From Morchella semilibera (taxonomy: Eukaryota; Ascomycota; Pezizomycetes; Pezizales; Morchellaceae), in the NCBI GenBank assembly GCA_009192285.1, contig WBVU01000003.1, positions 4,123,973-4,187,972 of the forward strand: a stretch of 64,000 bases of DNA, in the 5' to 3' direction. Positions 9,477-20,826 of this stretch are shown one piece after another; the first letter of the stretch is position 1; every line of letters starts with the position of its first letter. The notes beneath the pieces were generated by a model, which saw only the letters and a program-made list of their open reading frames with translations, did not search any database and had not been told where the DNA came from. The position numbers and the translations under genes are program-made.

Positions 9477-10889
9477 CAAGTCAGATACATATAGGATACA
9501 TCTAGGGGGAACGGACGCTAGTAACCCACTACTCCTCGGTGACCCCGAAATGCGACGCTCTAGAGAACTTTCTGAGCTGGTTCCTAGAAGTCTGATTGTA
9601 GCCTCTCTAGTTAGAAGATGATTTTATAGACGATTAGAGACGACGCCCTGCGAGAGACCGGTATAGAGCTTAGAGTTGAAGATAAAGTCAAGTGCGAAAT
9701 TATTATTAGGCTGAGTTGGATGAAGAGTTATGGGGTTATGAGTTAGACGAAGCTGATGGAACCAGGGCATGCATGGGTGGTAGGGGCAGCCCACAGGCAA
9801 AACGGTATCAGGGGCCAGGGCGGTTCTCGTGCCATAAGAGTTAGGCGATAGCATTGGCGACCTATTTCAGGATAAGTGGTGGCATTAGTGGGTTATTTTA
9901 GGTGGTGGGCCAGTACTATTATAATTACTATTGTATTCCTTGAATCTTTTATATGTATTGCACGGTGCCACAAGTAGTTGAACATGAAGGTAGTAACCAT
10001 ACAAACCACCTAACAACATCAAAATTTCAAAATCGCACTCTCGAGCTGGCATTTTAGTCGTAGGTACTATCACAGCTGGAGAATCTATATCTAAGGTTCT
10101 TTTGCTCCATCTCCTTGTGCTTGTGGAGAAATACGTCTTTGAAGTTGCATTCCCATACAAATTTTGTTGCAAGGTGAATGTTCGCTTACTTGTGGAAACC
10201 CACCATACTTTACTTTACATGCAATATATTTTTGGGTGCAACCTAGAAAAGCATCCCCCGAGTTTAATATACCTTGAAGCGTTATGGAATTTATCATCAC
10301 CACTATTCATTTTATCAATAATTCAATCAATATTGATTACTTATGATCTAGTGATAAAGATCGATTCAGGGAACACATCCCAAAAATAACATTTTCTTCT
10401 TCTCTCAGACTTACACCTACTACATATACAGTTCCAGCAGTAGTTTGGGGCTGGTTATAGGGCCATCGTCATGATAATAGTGATGATTATACTTTTTTGG
10501 TGGTGACGATCGGATACCGTATCATTATTGTTTTGAACTGCTAGATGGTAGGCGTTGAACTGCGAGCCAGTAGAAATAGGCATAGTAAGTAGTAATTAGT
10601 AGGGGGCAGCCAGGCAGACAAGCATTACCTGAGAGGAATAATCTACTAGAGAGTGACAGGCAATAGTCGTGCTGCGGCAGTTCTACAGTAGTTTAACTAA
10701 TGAGTAATCTAACCCCAAAGAACGCCGGGTTACTAGTGTCTCCGTATTGGCTCAGCAATTCGGCATTCTAACAAATACCACACTACTGCTGAAGCACTAC
10801 CTTAATATTAACCTGTAGTGTTGAGTAATGTGTTCTGTTTGGTAATTTTGACCCGGCTCACCCGTTGTCCTAATCTACTCGCAATCTCA
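9477..10889. other. Intergenic, no supported gene
   Basis: Frames at 9624-9854, 9885-10172 and 10102-10389 overlap on both strands and show no domain, signal or splice pattern I can defend. Confidence 0.4.
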
Positions 10890-10891
10890 TA

Positions 10892-10985
10892 GTGTTTTTG
10901 AACACGAGTAATATTGCATACACATAAAAAACCGCCAAGGCTACATTTTTGTATGGTATGTAATAGCGGTTGTGTTCAGAAACGC
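10892..10985. mobile_element. Foldback MITE, F-core family, 94 bp
   Basis: The ends GTGTTTTTGAACACGAG and, from the right, GCGTTTCTGAACACAAC are inverted and flanked by TA (10890-10891 and 10986-10987). The core ATATTGCATACAC...CGCCAAGG...TTTGTATGGTATGTAATAG is shared with elements at 36240, 37439 and about 62077. Confidence 0.65.
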
Positions 10986-10989
10986 TATG

Positions 10990-12180
10990 GAATTGCGGGT
11001 ACACCGGTTGTGTCTGGACTACTTCATTCGCTGGGCCTTGGTCCCCCCTTCTGTTGTTCGTTTAAACTGGCCCTCCTCGATCTGTTTAGCGCACTCGTTC
11101 CTCTTCGGGTCGATTTTGACCCGAAAAATCCAGGATGGCGGTCGAGCTCTTGTTCAACCTCAATTAATGTTTATTATAATTAGGCGTAAGCTTTCCAGGT
11201 AGACTTGTTTCCGCTAAGTTTCTTTTGCGCTGTTGTATGCGTTGCTTCCGAGCATTATCAATTGAAGCTAAGAACATTTATCATTCTACGCACATAATAC
11301 TTAACTATTTTATAGGGGTCTAGAGGACATCTCTCTCGTCCCGTAGTCAGTTATTTAATTAAGTCTTGCCCAATCCACAGTCATATGATAAATGTCCCAA
11401 TCAGTTGCCAACGAGTGATTGTTCATGATTGATGTAAATCGAGTGATACGTAAATAGAAGACTTGCCCAACCGATTAGCTGTCGATATGTCGATAGAGTA
11501 TGTTGCGCTCCGGCCCGCACGTTTTAAATTGCATTTCTATTACAACCCCCAATTAAATAACACCGGGATGTAAATTAGTTAGGGTAAACCTGTTTCAAAT
11601 ACAAGACAATTTTGCATGATGCAGTGAGGAAATCCTGAACTCATTACCTTCCACGAGAAATACTTTGTAAATTAAGACAGTACCCATCAAACAAGAGGAG
11701 GTTTTGAAAGTAAAATATCTTAAAATAACCTTTCTTACATTCTTGTCAGCTCTCCTATCTGTACTGCATGCTTTACGCCATTATCGTTCTGTCACATTGT
11801 CATTCAATTTTAAATCAGTACTATGCCCATACCCTGTCAGTTCTGATTGCACATATATTTGAATAGTTGATTTTACCACGGAATGAAATATATTGGCACA
11901 GGATGTTGTCTTTTATCGCACTTTGCAACTTGCTACTTTGTATGCAAGGGCAATATTTGTGCTGTCCTTGTAAATACGGGTATATTTTAACTGTCCTTTC
12001 ATTTGTTAAGCAAGAAAGGAGTTCTTTCCTTTTGTCTCTTGTAACAACTACTTCATACTTCCGAATACAAGTCTCTGTTTCTCTCTAAAGATTAGCCTTC
12101 CCTCTAGAAACTTCCCACTTCCTAACTATCTGTTTTCCATTACACAGCTTCTCTACACCTTCCCAGCTTTCACAAATTAA
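10990..12180. other. Intergenic, no supported gene
   Basis: Moderately AT-rich; short frames only, none with recognisable features. Confidence 0.4.
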
Positions 12181-12182
12181 GT

Positions 12183-12372
12183 CTACAGTTTCCCCGAACC
12201 CTCCCCCCTCAAAATAGAAAACTCCCACAACCCTGCCCCCAAAGAAGACATTATCCCCAACTCTTTCATTGCCACCCTCAATCCCGACCTCAATGAGGCC
12301 AAACTCAACCAAGACTACGCTTGGGCCGCGAGAGCCCAAGCAGCCTCCCTTGCACGCCTCGGCCTTCTCTAG
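12183..12372 (+). CDS. Coding-like terminal exon, unknown
   Basis: The plus strand carries a clean frame after a possible acceptor (GTCTACAG near 12188) reading KEDIIPNSFIATLNPDLNE and then YAWAARAQAASLARLGLL before a stop at 12370-12372. The amphipathic, Ala/Leu/Asn-rich composition and codon use look more protein-like than the antisense frame 12085-12339. I could not trace upstream exons and do not recognise the family. Confidence 0.3.
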
Positions 12373-12614
12373 CTACGACGGGCACCCCCGCCCCCAAGAA
12401 CAAACCCCCTACCATGCCAGGAAATGCATCATTTGATGCATATCGACACATTGCCCATACAGAAGTACCTGTCGAGGGCTCTCCTAAGCGGTGTTCATGA
12501 TGCATATTACAACTTTCCTAGGAAAGGTACCAGGAAAGATATCGGGAAGGGTGTCAGGAAAGGTATCAGGAAAGGCCATAGACTCGCTAAATGACAGCTA
12601 TTATCATATCATTA

Positions 12615-12690
12615 TTATATAAATTGATGGCCTAGCTGGCAAGATGCTCAATGTGCCAGTGGAAGCACTCAGGTTCAATCCCCACACAGA
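12615..12690 (+). other. tRNA-promoter-like A/B boxes (possible SINE or tRNA relic)
   Basis: GATGGCCTAGCTGGCAAGA resembles a Pol III A box and CAGGTTCAATCCCC a B box, about 45 bp apart. The flanking arms do not pair as a tRNA acceptor or T stem, so this is not an intact tRNA gene. A tRNA-derived SINE head or decayed tRNA fits better. Confidence 0.3.
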
Positions 12691-12789
12691 ATCATATTTT
12701 TTCCAAAACCGATCCTTTTACTGATCCTTTTAATTGGAAAGTCGTCTAATGGGACTGGGATGCATATGCCGATGCATTCGCCGATGCAT

Positions 12790-12999
12790 TTAGGATTCAT
12801 TAATTGCCAATTCATAATTAGTATGAAGGATGCATTCCGAGATCCATTTGTGATGCATTACCAGCCGTGGTAGGGACTCGACTGCCCTTTCAAGTACCAT
12901 ATATAGCGTCAAGGGCCCACCGGCACCTTTGACGAAAGGGAGTGTGAGGAGCGTCACCAGCACATTAATTAACATCTTCGATATGGAGCCCAACCTCAT
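12790..12999 (-). CDS. Small putative secreted protein, 69 aa
   Basis: A complete minus-strand frame with a real ATG at 12999. The N-terminus has a basic start and a hydrophobic segment (MLINVLVTLLTLPFVKGAGG), which looks like a signal peptide with possible cleavage after KGA. The mature part would be about 45 aa with a single Cys. It has no homology I recognise. It could be a small secreted protein or a chance frame; an overlapping plus-strand frame (12929-13234) weakens the case. Confidence 0.3.
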   Translation of the reverse strand: MRLGSISKMLINVLVTLLTLPFVKGAGGPLTLYMVLERAVESLPRLVMHHKWISECILHTNYELAINES

Positions 13000-15415
13000 G
13001 TCACGTCAGTGCCACCGGCGACTTCCAACGTCGCAGACGGCGATGCCAAGACTGTATATCCCTCCTGTCCGCCTCCCAGAGCGTTCGACAGCTAATGGCG
13101 CGGCGGGGACGAAGGGAACGAAGAAGAAGAATGCGGGTACAGTGGGTGTGTGGGGGCTACCGGCGTCTCGTCGAGGGGTGATTACAAGCCGGATGGCGTG
13201 CTTGTATACAGCAAGGACGTCCAAGGGGCCATAGAGGTTTATGTCTTGATAGTTGGATAGTTGGATAGTTGGATCAGGAAGTCGCATCACCAGCTGGCGG
13301 AACGAGTAGGGTGGGGTGGAACGTGCTTCCCGACGAGGATGATGTGGACTATTACGGGCATAGGGGTCACGTGGCAGAATCGATCGCAGGTAATATGTAA
13401 TATGGGGCTTCGATGAGGTCGAGTGTCATATCGGTAGGTGCTCACCCGCTATGACAACCGTGAAATGGGTAGAACCATATATATATAGCAATGCTAGGAA
13501 GGTGAGCGTTATGTCCAGCGTCGGACTCCCGCCGTTCGTTGTCTGAAAAGCGGAGATGTGGGGCGGATCAGGCCCTCACCATGCTGGCGCAGGCGATCAA
13601 AGGTACAGGCGTAGCATGCTCAGCTGCTACGGTCCTGCACTGAGATTATCGGCGCCGGGGGAATGGGCCGTGTCTTGCGGAGTAAAGGGTGACACCGATA
13701 TAGAAGTGCTGACCGGGACCCCTATATATATATGGCGTGTGCATATACATCGGGGGTTGAGCATATCTCATTGCCGCGGGGAGCCGAAGGGGGGGGGGTT
13801 GAACGATCTTACGGCGGTGATTTTTAGGACGCATGGAGGGTCTGTATACCAAGGGGTTAGTGACTGATGAGATCGAAGGGGGGTAGTCCAAACCTGTTTT
13901 TGTATAATGGCGGCGCGGGGACTGCTTACAACCAAAATTCCACATGTAGCTGATTAGATTACTATGGATACATCAATTTCTCTCTTCTTCCCTCCGCTTC
14001 CCTATATATCACACACACTACTTGAACGTAGATTGTAAAACCTGACTGGTACCGTCCAGCATTTCATGATAACTCCGGCCCTATCTAGTCTTTTTATCCT
14101 TTAATTCCCGGCACATGTTACGGAGAAAGACAAAAGCCGGTCTTTGATCACCTAATGCTTTGATGCTGATCACTCTAAAAGTAGCCACCAACCTTCGCTT
14201 TTTCCTCAGCTTAATGCAGGCTGGTCTGGGTAACCCCCGACCCCCGGTATATATATAAGGATGGCACCATTTAGATATAGACCGGGCAGTCAGATCTAGC
14301 TAGCCCGGTACATATATATAGTAGGTAGGAGATTGGATGGGCTCAACTTCACACCTGAACCACGCCCAGAGGTGAGTGCTCATAGTGTTCAGAGATATAT
14401 AATGGGTCCGCGTGACAGTGAAGGGTTGAGAATTAATGTAGCTGAAAGATCGTCGGCAGAGTAGCTGTATTAGATTAAACATCGGTAGTAATGATATTTT
14501 CACATCAAGTCCTCTTACTACGGCTGTTACCGGTAGCAGTCAACGAAGCTTTCTGCTATTAATTTCCATTATTCATTGTTGATCATACGTGGTGGTCTGA
14601 TACTTCTGTATCTGCTTTGAAAACTGAAAAGCAACGAGATCTTGGGAACTGCACTTACTATGGGCTTGTCGGCATGATAACGCACATGATGCCATTTCTT
14701 ATTCCACGAGGGTAGAAGTATATATAAATACATAAATAATGCCGGTATACTTACGGCGGGAATGAGTCCCCACGAGAAAACGCTGTTGTAACGCAGACGA
14801 AGAGATGGCAGAAACCTATTCTCGCAGTAATTTATACGAAGGAACAATCATGAAGGATCACCCGGCCAAGCACGAGTGATCATTCATGAATCTATCCTTC
14901 GAGTGATAGCTGATGAACGATATCAGTCTATCGATTGATTGATACTTGATACATGCATACAGCACGTAGGTCGTGGCAAAACCTCTCCTTCAACTCTCTG
15001 GAAGTATGGTATAATCTTCCTCGTTAATAAAGAAAGTAAACAAAATAACAAACAAAACAAAACATTATAACCGTAATAAGCAATAAATAAATATAGCTTG
15101 CTTTAACATATTATGAAACGCCCTATTCTTCAATTTCCTTTCCCAGCTACCCCGCCCACACTGTATTTCCCGCTCCATCTCCCTTTTATTTCCGCTTCCT
15201 GCTTTCTCCTGGTGTCTTTGCTTTTGCCAAGCGCTCCATATCCCGAAGCTCCTTGATATCCCTTCTATCGTCCCTAGTAGGTATTCAATGCTCAGTGATA
15301 TCCACAAGCCCGCCCTTATATCTCTAATCGTTTCACACTCCGTAAGTATATACTTTACGGAGTGTATTCCCTTTCCGCGCTCGCCGTCTGTCTTTCTGGT
15401 CCGGTCAAGATATTT
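13000..15415. other. Intergenic, no supported gene
   Basis: Contains a GATAGTTGGATAGTTGGAT triplet near 13248-13274, several ATATATAT boxes (13488, 13723, 14252, 14307) and overlapping frames on both strands without recognisable domains. At 15331-15361 a perfect short palindrome (ACACTCCGTAA...TTACGGAGTGT) could be a hairpin or binding site. Confidence 0.4.
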
Positions 15416-15419
15416 GTTA

Positions 15420-15576
15420 TCCCTTAAGTTGTCGGTAAATGCTGACCTCCAGCAAAAAGCAAAGTTTAGTGGCTTTTGTTAATAGATCTTGTTATCTCTC
15501 TTATCAAATAACTGATTTCCCATACAAATCCTGGCCCTATAATATATATAGGGGTCAGCATCGACAACTTAAGGGA
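15420..15576. mobile_element. Foldback MITE, 157 bp, TA-flanked
   Basis: The ends TCCCTTAAGTTGTCGG and, from the right, TCCCTTAAGTTGTCGA are inverted, and both continue into TGCTGACC. TA lies at 15418-15419 and 15577-15578. Confidence 0.8.
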
Positions 15577-16329
15577 TACACTAAATGCTCTGTTTTCGGT
15601 CTCGAGATGACGGTTTGATCTTTACAGTCGGCGTCCCTGAGTCTTGTTTAGTGTCGCTTTATTGTGTGGTGACCCCGCACTTTGTCAGGACTTGGCGGCG
15701 TTGAGAAGGGAGCTAGTTGAAAGGAACAAGGCTGCTTTATTTTATATATGGTATCTTTACCTTGATCAGATGGGTCCGGCCCTGTAGGTAAAGGTGTGGG
15801 GATTGGATGCTGGGCGCCATACCTGCATCCAACTTGCATGTCTTGGAAGCCTTGGGAATAAATGATTTCTTTTTCGTTGATGGCCAAGACTTTAATGCAT
15901 GCGTTGTGGAGCCTTGGCATGCATGGTATGAGGAATACTCGCAAAGGATAATTCTACATACTTAGTTTAAAATTGGTGCTCCAAGTATCAAACGGCGTAT
16001 TGTTAATTATAAGCACGGGGTTTTGAAAACGATATGTGATATGCATCCTGTATCCAAACGTCTAAGGAGTCCCCTCAATCCGTGAGGCTTTACTACCGTG
16101 GAATCTCGGGAACAACGAATCTCGGATCGGCGATCGAAGCTCAGCCTCATACTCAGCTGAGCCGGTCTGCATATATGGCCGAAGTTCAGCATGCAGGCAC
16201 TGACCAACCCGGTAACAGAACTCATTGCTCCTGCATATAAATATAATTCCTCTATATAGGACGCAGCAATCGACAGACAATCGAAGGGATAATCAGTCAT
16301 AGGGCCTCAGAGGGGGTGGGTATTCCGGG

Positions 16330-16351
16330 CTATATATATATATATATATAT
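16330..16351. repeat. (TA)n microsatellite
   Basis: A run of alternating TA inside a small palindrome (GGCTATATA...TGAGTAGCC). The region 15580-16890 holds no other feature I can support; the last ~100 bp before 16892 would be the promoter of the next gene. Confidence 0.7.
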
Positions 16352-16891
16352 GAGTAGCCGGTATATCCTCTCGGAATGAATCAAACCACCGAGCTCGAGC
16401 TTCCTTTCAATGCCCCCCGTGCAGCCAATCCTTCCTCCGGTTCGATTTCAGACGGGGCTCGGAATTTCATTGGGGCCAATTATATTCGAGAGGTCTGCTA
16501 TCCTTAGTGAGGGCGCCCCGGGCAGTAGCCCCAACAGGGTAGTCCGTCCATCTGCAAGTCAGGACCGGACTCCCGGCCTGGAATAGTCCGTCCGGTCCGG
16601 GGCATCATATTGCAATGTCGCCGTCCTGCCGGGCTGTAGGGCCCTATCTCCCGGACGTATGAGACATTGGTAGGTAGTATTCTAAGGACTGCAACTGCAA
16701 AATTTCAGTCGCTGATGCATGTCTCATAGTACGTTCAGGACATAGTCCACCCACGACCCCGCATCCACTCCCCGGGCACTGAGGGGTACCATCTATAACA
16801 TCAAAACACGACTATCTTTCCATAAATACCCCAAACTATCCTCACATCACCGGGCATCTATCTGGACTTCATATCTACATCGTAATCCATC

Positions 16892-18589
16892 ATGACCGAT
16901 CCTCTTTATCCCGCGGCGCTGCCATTATTCCGGGGCACTCCCCAACACAAACAAGCAATCATCGCTCAACTAGGTGGCGTGAACCCGCAGCATCCGTTCC
17001 AATGGAGGCCCGACCAGGTGCCTGATATTATGGAGTATGAGCCGGAAATCCGCGCAAGCGCTGAGTGCCTCGTGCGATGGGATATGAGACCACCAGTCAC
17101 TATCTTCGAAGAGGGCTTCAAATGTAGAGCAGAGCCACAGCAGATACAAGACCTTAACCCAGGGTGCAGTCATCTGGCGGCCTTTGTCGGGGGGAGCATC
17201 GAAACTACCGTCTTCGTCTCGACCACGCGATACATCAGGCAAGGTGAGGATGTTGTTCTATGGAAATTCGAGGCAGAACCTGGCATCTATTACCAGTACG
17301 AAATATACACGCCCGGAGGTCTAGACATCAACAAAACGCTGGGCGGGCATGGGTTCAGCATTGAGAACGAAATCAATTTCCCCGGCGGTATCAGGCGAGA
17401 GCATATCCGCAGTGCTCGCCAGTACAGCCCAGACGCCGTGGACCCCACGAAGCCAATATTGATCTATCGAAACCCGCACTTCAACATTTCACGCATCCCA
17501 AACCTTCTGAGACCTTCCCTCTACCAGATACCACCACCCTTCCGGGCTCAAAACACAGACGGCGCGCTGGAGGGCGTGTTTCACTTCCACATCACCACCA
17601 CTCCACTACCGGTCCTTAAGCTTAGAATCCGTGATTTGACCGCAGCCGCCAATGTGGTCGCAGCCGCTCATCTCCCCGCAGCCGCCCATCTCCCCGCAGC
17701 CGCCCATCTACCCGCAACCAGTCATTTACCCATAACCACCTATTTGGCTGGCGCTGATTGCTTGCCCACAAGCCCTGATTTGGCCATAGCCGCGTATTTG
17801 GCCGCAGTCACCACCCCCAAAGATACCGTAGGGAAAGACAAGTACATCGAGCTTATGCAGGGACCAGGTAAGCTTATTCCTGTCGACGTCAGTCCAATCG
17901 CTGGCAGCAGCAGGGGCCCCGCGCGGGCCGCATTCCGACCACCGCGCCACGCCGACCAGGCATATTTCTTTGCAGATACGCTATACGTCAGGGTCGAGGG
18001 GAATAAGACGGTTGGCTCCACCGCCGGCGGACCCCAGACCACCTACACATGGGCTTCATTGCGCGAGGCAGGATTTTCTATAATCGACGCGGTGATACCT
18101 GTCCCGGGCGAATACGCTTTTGACTTCTTCAGTGGGACTGAGTACGCGCGGGTCTCGATAACAGAAACCGGACCCGGGACTTTTGTGGACACGCTCATGT
18201 ATGGGCCCAGAAGCATCAGTGAACGATGGCCATCCTTGGGGAAGGTTGGATTTCATACGGTGGACGCTATTCTGCCGGGCGCGGTGGAGGGCGAAGCATA
18301 TTTCTTCAGAGATACTGAGTACGTCTTCGTGAGCGAAAGAATTGAGGTTAGTCCTGAAGTCAGAAGTATCATTGATGACTGGCCGGCCCTAAAAGCCGCG
18401 GGATTTACGACGGTGGATACTGCCCTTCCCGGCGCAGAGAGCGGGCAAGCATATTTTTTCAGTGGCCTTAATTACGCCCTCATCGAGTTCACTCCCGGAT
18501 CGCCTGAATCGACTAAGGGTAAACTCATCAGGGGACCTAAACCCGTTGTTTCTGAGTGGCCTGCACTTGCTACCACTTGCTTCTATTGA
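16892..18589 (+). CDS. ADP-ribosyltransferase (enterotoxin-A-like) fused to hemopexin-like repeats
   Basis: A 565-aa single-exon protein; ATG in a good context (CATCATGACC). Residues ~55-200 resemble the heat-labile-enterotoxin/pertussis-type mono-ADP-ribosyltransferase fold. The NAD-binding Arg lies in LVRWDMRPPVTIFEEGF (R62), the Ser-Thr strand in FVSTTRY (110-112), and YQYEIYTPGGLDINKTLG follows. The acidic ENE (158-160) precedes INFPGGIRREHI, where the family's catalytic Glu pair lies. Residues ~248-305 are a low-complexity linker with AAAHLP repeats (a 21-bp DNA repeat at 17655-17720). Residues ~357-565 hold four hemopexin-like blades (AYFFADTLYV, AFDFFSGTEYA, AYFFRDTEYVFV, AYFFSGLNYALI), each followed by W(P/A)SL/AL...GF...VDA. 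No signal peptide or membrane segment is seen. Known: such ARTs transfer ADP-ribose from NAD+ to targets, and hemopexin blades bind ligands. Inference: the blades direct the ART to a target. The substrate is unknown. Confidence 0.8.
   Translation: MTDPLYPAALPLFRGTPQHKQAIIAQLGGVNPQHPFQWRPDQVPDIMEYEPEIRASAECLVRWDMRPPVTIFEEGFKCRAEPQQIQDLNPGCSHLAAFVGGSIETTVFVSTTRYIRQGEDVVLWKFEAEPGIYYQYEIYTPGGLDINKTLGGHGFSIENEINFPGGIRREHIRSARQYSPDAVDPTKPILIYRNPHFNISRIPNLLRPSLYQIPPPFRAQNTDGALEGVFHFHITTTPLPVLKLRIRDLTAAANVVAAAHLPAAAHLPAAAHLPATSHLPITTYLAGADCLPTSPDLAIAAYLAAVTTPKDTVGKDKYIELMQGPGKLIPVDVSPIAGSSRGPARAAFRPPRHADQAYFFADTLYVRVEGNKTVGSTAGGPQTTYTWASLREAGFSIIDAVIPVPGEYAFDFFSGTEYARVSITETGPGTFVDTLMYGPRSISERWPSLGKVGFHTVDAILPGAVEGEAYFFRDTEYVFVSERIEVSPEVRSIIDDWPALKAAGFTTVDTALPGAESGQAYFFSGLNYALIEFTPGSPESTKGKLIRGPKPVVSEWPALATTCFY
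17655..17725 (+). repeat. 21-bp in-frame tandem repeat in the ART-hemopexin linker
   Basis: CCCGCAGCCGCCCATCTCCC recurs three to four times, coding AAAHLP units, with decayed copies (ATSHLPI, TSPDLAIAAYLA) downstream. Confidence 0.8.
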
Positions 18590-20100
18590 CGAGGTGGAAG
18601 GATATATGTAGTTTCCTCTCCGGCTGGTGGAATACTCAACCTATCCCGTCTTTTAGCTTCCTTCTTGTCCTATTTCTTATTCCCACTTTCTTTTTTTTAC
18701 CAACCTGACAGCCCCCTACACTCTTTCAAATGTTTCCTATTCTGGTCTTTTCCGCGTGATGTGTCTTTTGTACTAGTATGTACCCCCCAGTCGAGTACTG
18801 GTACTTTATTTCACTCGTGGGAAAGAGTTGAGGAGAGGGGGCAGCAGGGACACATTCAGGCAAGAATGGTTTATGACAATAAAGTTTCACTCCACCGGCT
18901 TGTTACCATGCTATGTCAGTGAAGTTTGATTTGATGCTTTGGGCACCGCCGGGAAACTTCGACTATCTCTCATCTTTTGGTCTGGCTATAGTATATGTAG
19001 GATTGGCTTGTATAGTCACGTGATATCAGACAACACGAATGCGGTGCCCGTTTATACTTGAAACGGGGAGGTGCAGTTATGCAGGAGGAAAGAAAGGATT
19101 CGCCCTTTCTGACATGTCCGATATTACCAACGCCCGCTACTCCGAAGCGTGATACCAGCGCCCCCAATACGAGAACCCTGATACTACGCTCCGTACCATA
19201 CGAAAATAGCTGTTGTCCATCGAGCATATATATCCAATAGTCTAGACATATATACAGTCAACGACGCCAGGCAGTGCACACAGTTCATCAATGGTAAAGG
19301 TTGATGTATGTATGATAGACAATTGGTCAACTGTACAGTTAGTTCTGTGTGTAGAGCTTGCTGGCAATACGAACAACTAGATTATTAACTTTTTTTGTTT
19401 AACTCATAAACTGTATGCAGCCTTCTGACTATGACAATATCTGATATTTTTCCCATACGTCACCTCCACCTCCTCGCAGTATGGAAACGTGCTACGCGAA
19501 TATAAAACTCTCTTTCCTACATTCCATAGTTTTACCTGACAAAAGAAATTAAATTCCGAGCTATCTAATCTGAAGGAGGAGTAAGGTGCAGTGTTCTGCA
19601 GGGTACAAGAAGGTAATGGTAGGAGCTGTGGCGGTAAGTAACAAGGTGGGCTTGCTGGATTCTTTTATCCGTGGGGTCATTTGTGCAAAGGTTTCAATGT
19701 TCAATTGTACCGGCACCGTTGGGTATGGTGGCTTCGCCGCCTGCCGTCGGCTGTATGGCATAAGGTACTCCACTTCTTACACTCAAATCATATGCTCGAC
19801 GGCTGTACAGAGGAGTTTACATTGACGACAAACCTGAGTCCTCGGCATATAGTAAGGAGGATGTATCCGTAAAACTGATCGCATTGAGCATAAAAAATAG
19901 TTTGGACGACAAACGGAATAAAGGAAACAACTAAGCACCAGCCCAAGACAATGAAGGAAATACTAACACGGACGGATATATAGGGGAGGCGCCGCATCGT
20001 GGGTAAAGCACTGGCCTTGCTCCGGATATGTGCGCCGCCAGGTATAGTAGAGTCACGGTGATGCATTGGTGCACGCTATCCCGACAAGATGTCGAAATTA
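18590..20100. other. Intergenic, 3' side of the ART gene and 3' side of the IRG gene
   Basis: Includes a T-rich stretch after the ART gene stop (18650-18720) suited to transcript ending. Frames at 19561-20066 overlap each other on both strands, and I do not support any of them. Confidence 0.4.
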
Positions 20101-20106
20101 AAGATT

Positions 20107-20764
20107 TCATTTGCGTCTCCTACCCTTCCCTCTCCCGCCCTTACCGCGTTTACTGCCCGTCTCTGGTGCGCTATTTTTTGTGTTCGCCTGTTCCCCATCG
20201 GGGCCAGCTCCTGCTGTCGGCAGTGCATGGCCGCCTTGATTGTGCACTGCTGTCGGCAGTGCATGACCGCCTCGATTGTGCGCTGCTATCGGCGGCGCAT
20301 GACCACCTTTATTGTGCACTGCTGTCGGCGGCGCATGGCCGTGTTGATTGTGCTCTGCTGCCCGCCCCTTTCCTTCCCGCTCCTCGTAGTCCAAGACCGG
20401 CAACATCGCTCCGAACGCAGATATCTCGAGCGGAAAGGGCGCAAAAGGGTAGAATGTGAGCAACGCAGACCTCTCGGCAAGCATGCGGGGGTTCTCGGCA
20501 AACATAGACTTGAGGGCTTTATGATTGCGAACGATCTCTTTCAAGAGGTTCTTTGCATTTGTGGGATTGTGTGGGTATATCACCTTTAGTACGACGTTTG
20601 GGGGCCTGGGAGTTACGTTGGCAGCTTGTGTCTTGCTCCCTCCCGCCGCAGAGCTTTCTCTTCTACGACACGGTACCGGGCTGCTGGGGTGGTCCGTGCT
20701 AGGAGGGCCTGCGACGTCCGGGGCCCCGGTGTATGCTGTGCTGTCACTGCCGCCGAGTCCTCTC
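20107..20764 (-). CDS. Possible C-terminal exon of the IRG-like gene, or separate small gene
   Basis: A minus-strand open frame downstream of the IRG-like GTPase encodes a Pro/Ser-rich start (DVAGPPSTDHPSSPVPCRR), a short globular part (VLKVIYPHNPTNAKNLLKEI), then about four 12-aa repeats of GGHAPPTAVHN type, and ends in a basic GKGGRGKGRRRK tail. The IRG frame has a GTAGGA donor at its end (CCAG/GTAGGACGG near 20870). A CTAAC branch-like site (near 20815) and possible AG acceptors precede this frame. One acceptor (…GGAGAG, near 20762) keeps phase, so the two could be one protein. I cannot decide without transcripts. The opposite strand is also open here because the repeat lacks stops both ways. 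Confidence 0.4.
20213..20360. repeat. 36-bp tandem repeat, about four units
   Basis: Units of the form CTGTCGGCAGTGCATGGCCG followed by CCTTGATTGTGCACTG, coding the GGHA(P/L)PTAVHN repeats on the minus strand. Confidence 0.75.
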
Positions 20765-20826
20765 CATGTGTCGCACATCCAGCCAAATGTTTTCTACATA
20801 TCACCGTGTTAGCAGGCAAAATGGCA

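Noticed and set aside
16970-18256. Several minus-strand frames under the ART-hemopexin gene
   Set aside because: Shadows of the 565-aa plus-strand gene; no domain or splice support.
20028-20589. Two plus-strand frames with LLSAVHGRLDCA-type repeats
   Set aside because: Read through the 36-bp repeat whose minus-strand frame is longer and lies downstream of a coherent gene; no start context or domain supports the plus strand.
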